This document shows, in pieces, positions 58,601 to 64,000 of a DNA stretch of 64,000 bases. The DNA comes from Calliopum simillimum. Lineage: Eukaryota; Arthropoda; Insecta; Diptera; Lauxaniidae. The stretch is from contig OX638370.1 of assembly GCA_951812925.1 (NCBI GenBank), positions 116,822,897 to 116,886,896 on the forward strand, written 5' to 3'. The position numbers were made by a program, and so were the translations under genes. The notes beneath the pieces were generated by a model. The model was not told where the DNA came from and did not search any database. It saw nothing but the letters and a program-made list of their open reading frames with translations. How positions within the stretch are numbered: position 1 is the first letter of the stretch; every line of letters begins with the position of its first letter.

Positions 58601-60183
58601 TATTGGCACCGATTTTCTTAATTTCATAATCTGGAAAAAATTTCGACTAAGATGGATTGCTGATATTGATCATTCGTTTTCTTTTTATTGGTTTTCAGAT
58701 GTTGAATTCTAGGTTTTTTATTTTATGGTTTGATGATTAAACTGAATCAAAATAGTAACAAAAATAGCAAATCTGGTTGAATAAACTAAAACCTTTAGCG
58801 AAGAACCTTGTACTTATATGTAAATAATTTGTATATATATTAATAATTTTCCTGAATCGTGTTAACTTTGAATGGATGACGCCCCGCGTTGGGCGCTAGT
58901 TCAAAATAAGTTTTTTTTTTTTTTGAAAATGATATATTCATTCATAATCAAAGAAAAAAATAAAAAATTATTTAGAAATGACGCCCAATGTGGGGCGTCA
59001 TACATCCAAAGTCAACATGATTCAGAAAAATTACTCATATAATAAATACAAAAGTGCGTAAATACAAAGTACTTTGAAATAAAGTTTTTTTTTAGTTTTT
59101 ATGGCAAGAAAATAATTTAAAAAAAAGCATTCAAAACCATAGGATAAATAATTAAAATTCATAAAAAATTTGAAGGAGTGAAAATTTTTGGGGAAAAAAT
59201 GAGGTAGCGATAGAAAAACACACTCTACCTTCTGTGGCTAAAATCAGAAACTTGATTCTCAAAAGTAGGCTCATTTTCCTCCTTAGCGAATTCTTTGGAA
59301 AAATCTATCGAATTGCGTCTGGGCAATGGCAATGGCAAAGGCAGCGGAATCTCTTCACTAGCAGTTCTAAATGAAAAAGAAAAACAGAAGAAAAGAAAAA
59401 GAAAGAAAAACAAAAATGAAAAAATCAACTTAAAGAAACAAATTAAAATTTATAGCTAATTATGTACATAACTAAATAATACTAAATGTAAATAATATGC
59501 AAGAACATGTATGTAAACTTAAATAAAATGGCACATAGCTGTAGTAATAAAAAAAAGGAAAAAAACAACAATTCAAATACAACTTAAAACTCTAGATAGA
59601 GCTATGTGTTTTTAAAATTTATAAAGTCATTTTTGACATTGACAAAACATTTGCTTTAGATAACAAAATATATTTCATAAGCTACATACTTCCACTTAGT
59701 TGTCTTAATTTCTACAAGTTTCACTTACTTTGCTTTGCCATTTTCCAACTGCAGTGCTGCTTCGTCATCGATAAATTTATTTGGAAAATAATTCGATGGT
59801 ATTGGCGAAGTAGCCAAATTGTCGGGTAATTCCTCTACATCTTCTTCGGGGCATTCTTCAACAAAGAAAGCTTCACCAGATTCACCCAATTTCATGTGAA
59901 TATCAACAGGTTCGCCATTGACTTCAATATCAACCTGAAAAGCACAAAAGTGATTGGTAAAACTCCATATAATTTAACAAAACTTTCCAAAAAATAAACT
60001 TACGACTTTCTCACGACTGCGTAAAACACCCAATTTGCCAAATCTCACATGAAATGGTGAACATTGAAATTCACCATCCGGTTGCTCAACCACTATAACA
60101 TCAATGGCACCTGTTAGCGTTGCACCATTGATTTCACTATAGAATTCCTTAAAATTACTAAATACTTTAACTAAGCTATTCAT
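49440..60183 (-). CDS. Lpin: Lipin, Mg2+-dependent phosphatidate phosphatase
   Basis: Lipin converts phosphatidic acid to diacylglycerol for triglyceride and phospholipid synthesis and can act in the nucleus. The coding exons are 60183-60004, 59934-59729, 59366-59229, 57956-57827, 57773-56686, 56616-56520, 55506-55378, 55263-55065, 54997-54765, 54699-54199 and 54138-54035, then 49662-49440. All have GT/AG sites and the total closes in frame at 1075 residues. N-LIP is residues 1-110 ([20 protein letters not shown]). A basic nuclear signal ([13 protein letters not shown]) lies near 295. Acidic/Ser-rich [11 protein letters not shown] follows. C-LIP carries the catalytic DIDGT at 843-847 and an LGHLL motif at 854-858. 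All key residues are intact. An alternative last exon lies at 52479-52146. Confidence 0.95.
49740..50465. repeat. 200-bp direct duplication split by a MITE
   Basis: Copies at 49740-49950 and 50263-50465 share GAAATTAAAGCCTTA, ATAAATGCCT(A/G)AAAGTAT and TACTGCATACTTTTAGG. The MITE at 49954-50245 lies between them. Confidence 0.75.
49954..50245. mobile_element. MITE of the ACGTCAGTTGCTTTGTATTG family, copy 1
   Basis: Ends CCTAAACGTCAGTTGCTTTG and complement (CATTGCAACTGCCGTTAAGG), continuing TATTGCAATAGC...TTTTCAT on both sides. No coding sequence. Confidence 0.75.
51382..51585. mobile_element. MITE of the same family, copy 2
   Basis: TTTAACGTCAGTTGCTTTGT and complement ACAAAGCAACTGACATTTAG bound about 200 bp. 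The left 60 bp are nearly identical to copy 1. A half copy (TTAAACGTCAGTTGCAATG) lies at 61034. Confidence 0.75.
52146..52479 (-). CDS. Lpin: Lipin alternative last exon (acidic C-terminus)
   Basis: After CTGTTTAG this exon joins to the same donor (54035) in the same phase as the exon at 49662-49440. It gives [20 protein letters not shown] and an Asp/Glu/Ser-rich tail ([25 protein letters not shown]), ending QQNPTKM-stop. The protein would be 1112 residues. The splice is supported by exact phase agreement and an uninterrupted 111-codon frame. Comparable C-terminal isoforms of Drosophila Lipin are known to me only in outline. The opposite-strand frames here are shadows. Confidence 0.75.
52480..54034. 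other. Lipin intron before the alternative last exons
   Basis: No genes. TCAAATACTTCAGTTCAGTG occurs twice in direct orientation (about 53141 and 53567), marking a diverged repeat. Confidence 0.45.
55828..56025. mobile_element. MITE in a Lipin intron
   Basis: Related to 47829-48055: TTTCAAAATCACTAAGC, GTTAGCTTAGAATTTTG and right end CGCTGACACCCTTGATTT. The centre GGAACTACAA...TTGTAGTTCC forms a hairpin. It lies in the intron 55507-56519, which holds nothing else recognised. Confidence 0.6.
58094..58232. mobile_element. TTAA-flanked MITE in a Lipin intron (piggyBac-like)
   Basis: TTAA flanks both sides. The ends CCTTTTGACG and complement of CGTTAAAGGG are imperfect inverted repeats. TTAA duplication with CCC(T) ends is typical of piggyBac-type elements. 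Confidence 0.55.
58850..59028. mobile_element. 180-bp foldback in a Lipin intron
   Basis: Left CCTGAATCGTGTTAACTTTG, GATGACGCCCC and GTTGGGCG; right is the complement with few changes (CGCCCAATGTGGGGCGTCAT, CCAAAGTCAACATGATTCAG). Each arm also contains the smaller hairpin CGCCCC...GGGCG. Confidence 0.75.
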
Positions 60184-60558
60184 GTTGTTGCTTCCGCTAT
60201 GGTTTGGGAAGATCTACTAGAATTTTTGCACAAGCCTTTCAATTATAACAGAGAGACCAACAACCCTCCTCAATGGCGTATATGCGCTGCTGCCGTTCGT
60301 TCGTCGGCGTAAATGGCGTGTTTCCTTCTTATCAATTTATTGTTGTCGATACGGCGTTAATATGGTTTATGATAGATATTCTACTTATTTCAGTTGTATA
60401 TCGTGCTGTTTGTAGGTAAAAAACAATAACTATTTGTACTTCGCAATTTTATTTGCTGGCCATTTTATTGAAGGTTGGTTCTTGGTTCAGCAGCTCCTGC
60501 TATGGGTTTTTGATGTTCTTGAGCTTTGAAGTTTTGCAGCAAATGGTTATCACTCACT
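60184..60558 (-). promoter_or_regulatory. Lipin 5' UTR exon with a short upstream ORF
   Basis: A good acceptor (TTTTTTCTTACAG) at 60559 suggests that the exon holding the start codon begins at 60558, with earlier 5' UTR exons further upstream. The leader contains one upstream ATG encoding only MASK-stop (near 60467), in position to affect translation. Confidence 0.5.
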
Positions 60559-61560
60559 GTAAGAAAAAACGTAAATAAATTTATAAGCAGTTGCTTAAAG
60601 TGCTAATTGAAGATAAGTTAAAAAATTTTAATGTTTATTGATATGTGATGTTGAGGAAAAAACAAAAACGTGTCATGATATTTTTGAATTTTAATGAATT
60701 AACTAACTATACGGAAAGTTCCTTAGATAAGATATTGAAGATTGAACGTAATTTTTTTCACGCGTCGACCTATATATCAAGATAATGCTAAGTATATTTG
60801 CTTTCTACGCAAAATAAAAAAGAAACTAAGAAGTACATGGGGGTACGCTTATGCAGATAGCGTTAGTGCTCCTTTAAAAATAATTCCATATTTGTGTGGA
60901 GTAAAAACTACACAAACAACATTTAAAACAGTGCAATTACATGATAAGAATTGCAATCGCAAAAATTAACTCAATAGTCTCCTATTATGCGGTCGCAAAT
61001 AGCTTGCACATGTGGAAACGGAATAGCTGCCTTCTTAAACGTCAGTTGCAATGTAGTCCAGGCAAATAAGCTTAAAAATTGGGTTTAAATTGCAATAATT
61101 AGGGGAAAGCTGTATACTAAAAGTCTCCATTGATCTCATGTGAGCTAAAAAAGTTATTCAAGGTCAAAAGTCACAAAATCTGTTTTTTGCAAATATCTCG
61201 CTAACATTTACTTTTAGAGAAAAATATTGAACGACAATACTGTTGCTATAACACACAAAATTCTGGCGTGATTTCCATTTTGGTTTTGAAATAAAGCCAA
61301 AAACCTTTCTGTCGTTTTTTTCAAAAATTATGACTTTATTTCCAAAAGTTATGTGGTTTACAGAAGGTTTATGCCATAGAAAATAACGCCAGAAAATGTT
61401 TTCCTTTCAACTAAGATCGCAAGTATTTCTCAAATGAGACCCGTTTCTCAACTGTGAAACGTTTTCTTTTGTCTATGGAAAAGGCCATGACGAACGGGTT
61501 TGGGAAACGGTTCCATATATTTACGGAAACTTTTCTAGGTGTACATGCCGATTATGAATT
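60559..61560. other. Upstream Lipin region, probably intron of the 5' UTR
   Basis: No gene recognised. It contains half of a MITE at 61031-61060. The 75-codon frame at 60742 has no known homology. Confidence 0.35.
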
Positions 61561-61564
61561 AATC

Positions 61565-62060
61565 TTTCAGGGCTGCACCCTGTTTTAATTTTTATTTTGC
61601 TTAAATGGAACAATTTTAATTTAAAAAAAAATAAACAAATTTTAGTCCCTTCCCCCTAAACCCTTAGATAAACTTTCTTAAAATTTAACATAAATTTTCA
61701 GAGTTGCCACATGGTTATTTTCCGAAAGTTTTGCTTAAATTAAATTTTTTAATCATACTTGAATTTTTGGTTTTAGAAATGTTCAGATAAAATTTTAAAT
61801 AATTTTATAAAAACTTTCAGGATTGCCTTCTGGTTTTTTTGTAAGTTTTGCTTAAACTTTTGATTGAAAAAACAAAAACAGTTTTAGTCTTAACCTTTTT
61901 AAAAATTCGACATAAATTTTAGGGTTGCCACCTGGTTATTTTCGAAATTTTTTTTAAAATCATACTTTTTTTTGACTAAATTCAAATTTTTGGATCCAAA
62001 AAGGCTCAGACAAACTTTTGAAAAATTGTACAAATCTTTCAGGGTTGCCGCCTGGATAAA
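61565..62060. repeat. Diverged tandem repeat, about 115-130 bp unit
   Basis: The motif TCAGGGTTGCC(A/G)CCTGGTTATTTT recurs at about 61570, 61700, 61818, 61920 and 62040 with variants, each followed by a Leu/Phe-type A/T-rich segment containing AAATTTTTGG. Four to five units. Confidence 0.65.
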
Positions 62061-62099
62061 CTTTTTTTTCAAAACTGACTAAATTAAAATTTTTGGTTT

Positions 62100-64000
62100 C
62101 GAAAACGGTCAAATGTAGGTGTAAACTGTGGAAAACTAAAGTTTATAAAATGTCTCTTGATTAGAGATTGTTTTTCCTAACTAAATCCATTTGCTCTTTG
62201 CGAATGGAAGTTGCAATTAATATGATTGATTCAAATTTTTCAACTTTCGTCTTAGAGAAACGGGTATAGGGCTACAAGGGAGGTTTTCAGCATTTTTCTT
62301 TTCTAGGAAATTGTTTTTTTTTTTTTTTTTTTTTTTTTTTGATAATTCTCAAAAATAAAATTATTTAAAAAGGATTCATCGCAAATAAAAAAAAAAATTC
62401 CAGTGTCAGCGACATTGATTTTTATTCAGAAAATAACGTCCAAAATGTAGACTTTTTTTTGTAATTTATTTACTGAAGAATTGATGTTTGTTTTTGGAAA
62501 ATTTTTCTTTTGTTTCTGGGTTGATTGGACTCCAAATTGATGTCAAATTTTTTTTCGTGATTTTTGAGTACTTTTTTACATCCCTGCAGTAAAAATATGA
62601 GACAGTCTACAAAAAATACTAGTTCACGATTAGTACTAGCCCGAAAATAGTGAAAAAGGGATGCATTGGGGGCTAGTTTGATATCAGTTTTTAGTTTGAC
62701 GTGACGAAAACAAATTACAATTACAAAATAAATTGTGAAAAAAAATTAAATGAATGAATTCATATTTGTTAATGCTGGCTATGAATGTAATTTAACTTTA
62801 TATAATTTGTTTTTAGAAATATATTCAAATCAAAAAAAAAAAAATAACACCATAGGACTACTTCATACCACAACTAGCCCTGAACTGGTGTGAAAGTTAT
62901 GCATAAGGGGCCAATTAAAATTCTGTAGGACATCAACACACAAAAAAGAACAGTTACTTATATGCAAAAGGGATTGAAGTTTGACTAGTACTGGTTGGTA
63001 GAAGACTAGTTAATGGACTTCTCTTAAACTGGTTCATTTGCCTACAGGGATATGATAAAACTGTTGCTTGCTGATTATTTTTTGGAAATATTTCTAATAG
63101 TAAAATAATTGTTTGCTAATTTTTCATTTTTAGTAACAACGAAGAAAGTAAATCTTTAAAAGTAAAAGTATGCGAAAATTTCATACAATATATCAAATGT
63201 AATTCATTAGAGTAACCTCAAATATGCAAGTGTAAACTTGTAGTTCGGCAAAGGAATAGAGCAATGGCAAATATTTCAAAGAAACAAAGAAAAATGCAAT
63301 GCCAAGGTAAAAATATGAGCGCATAAATTACTATTTTAGAAAAAAAAAAAAAAAAACAAAACATTTATTTGTAAATTCTGTGAGGATTTTCAAATAAAAT
63401 TTATGTGGCGAACAAATAAGTTGACAGACTCATGTGAGCGGCGTAAGGTCTTAAAATGTTTTTTGTTTTTATTATTTGATTTCATTCTTCAATTTGGCAA
63501 ATTAGAAATTTCCGTTTTAACTTTTTGTTTTGTAGAGGTAAATTTTGTTGAAATAAATTTATGCAAATTTATATAAAGAAAATACAAATAACAAGATGTA
63601 GCAAGTATCCAAAGAAATTACTTAAAAATTGTATTAAAATTTCAATGTAGGAGCTGCAAAGGTAAGAAAGGCTGTTGTAAATAATTTGTGGTGGGTATAA
63701 CATTAAAAATAAATATTTCAAAATGTTAAAAAACAAAAAAAAAAATTTAAACGTTGCCAAAATTTATTTTGTTTTTGTTTGTTTCTTTTTTTTCGAATTA
63801 TACATTTTTAGCAACGTACATATTATGAATGTTTTCGTTTCATTTTGCAAAAATTTTCCATTAAAAGTTGGTATTGTACTCAGAACTTTTGTACTAAAGA
63901 TAAGAGCACTGACTACTCATTATGGTTAACAAAGCATTCTTAGTTTAGATTTGCATTTCTTTTATTTTTTGTAAATCAATAAAAATTTAATTACATTGCA
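62100..64000. other. Unassigned AT-rich end of the window
   Basis: No gene recognised. A T32 run lies near 62308-62340. Short frames (for example 63569-63929) follow A/T composition. Confidence 0.4.

Larger units (their letters stand above)
57957..59228. other. Lipin intron 3
   Basis: Apart from the two small elements at 58094-58232 and 58850-59028, no genes or other repeats were recognised. Confidence 0.45.

Noticed and set aside
1..64000. CRISPR arrays, bacterial operons or integrated bacterial DNA
   Set aside because: No regularly spaced identical short repeats with unique spacers were found. All recognised genes are insect genes with spliceosomal introns.

Overview
The window reads as nuclear DNA of a higher fly (Schizophora, probably a calyptrate such as a muscid or blow fly). 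It is very AT-rich and full of TATG/TTTA microsatellites. Its host genes are close to Drosophila genes: RpL29, the queuosine-salvage gene Qng1, Pabp2, an Obp44a/Obp99a-type odorant-binding protein and Lipin (Lpin). From memory, Pabp2, Obp44a and Lpin sit close together at 44A-B in D. melanogaster, so this may be an expanded syntenic block. The species itself cannot be settled from the sequence.

Layout. 1-570 holds the last exon of RpL29 (+). 670-6147 holds Qng1 (-), whose exons are split by two transposon insertions. One of these carries a degenerate RpL7A copy, and the other is a nest of smaller elements. 6686-8791 is a Transib (RAG1-type) transposon remnant whose ends begin with CACAGTG. 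10127-10618 is an orphan fragment resembling the nuclear-coactivator-binding domain of CBP/nejire. 11317-16859 is a nearly intact I-clade LINE with a 13-bp target duplication. 16873-19440 holds nested MITEs and LINE pieces. 19628-22610 is a second LINE interrupted by an RTE-like LINE tail with an 11-bp target duplication. 23575-26108 is Pabp2 (+, four coding exons), with a LINE piece and a MITE in intron 2. 27-32 kb holds Tc1, mariner, RTE and MITE remnants. 33266-34176 is the OBP gene (-) with a TATA/Inr promoter. 35-48.4 kb is repeat-rich: tandem-unit elements, a 1.4-kb foldback, MITEs and an RNase H-bearing LINE remnant. 49440-60558 is Lipin (-), with eleven shared coding exons and two alternative last exons. 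60.6-64 kb is repeats and unassigned sequence.

The host genes are ordinary housekeeping or metabolic genes with no operon-like relationship. Pabp2 and a short unidentified upstream exon on the opposite strand start 222 bp apart and may share a promoter. Most unusual features come from mobile DNA: a disrupted Qng1, captured host-gene fragments, RSS-like transposon ends, large foldbacks, and MITE families placed in the introns of Lipin and Pabp2. Exon models were built by hand from splice sites and reading frame. The Lipin and Pabp2 models close in frame to 1075/1112 aa and 224 aa.
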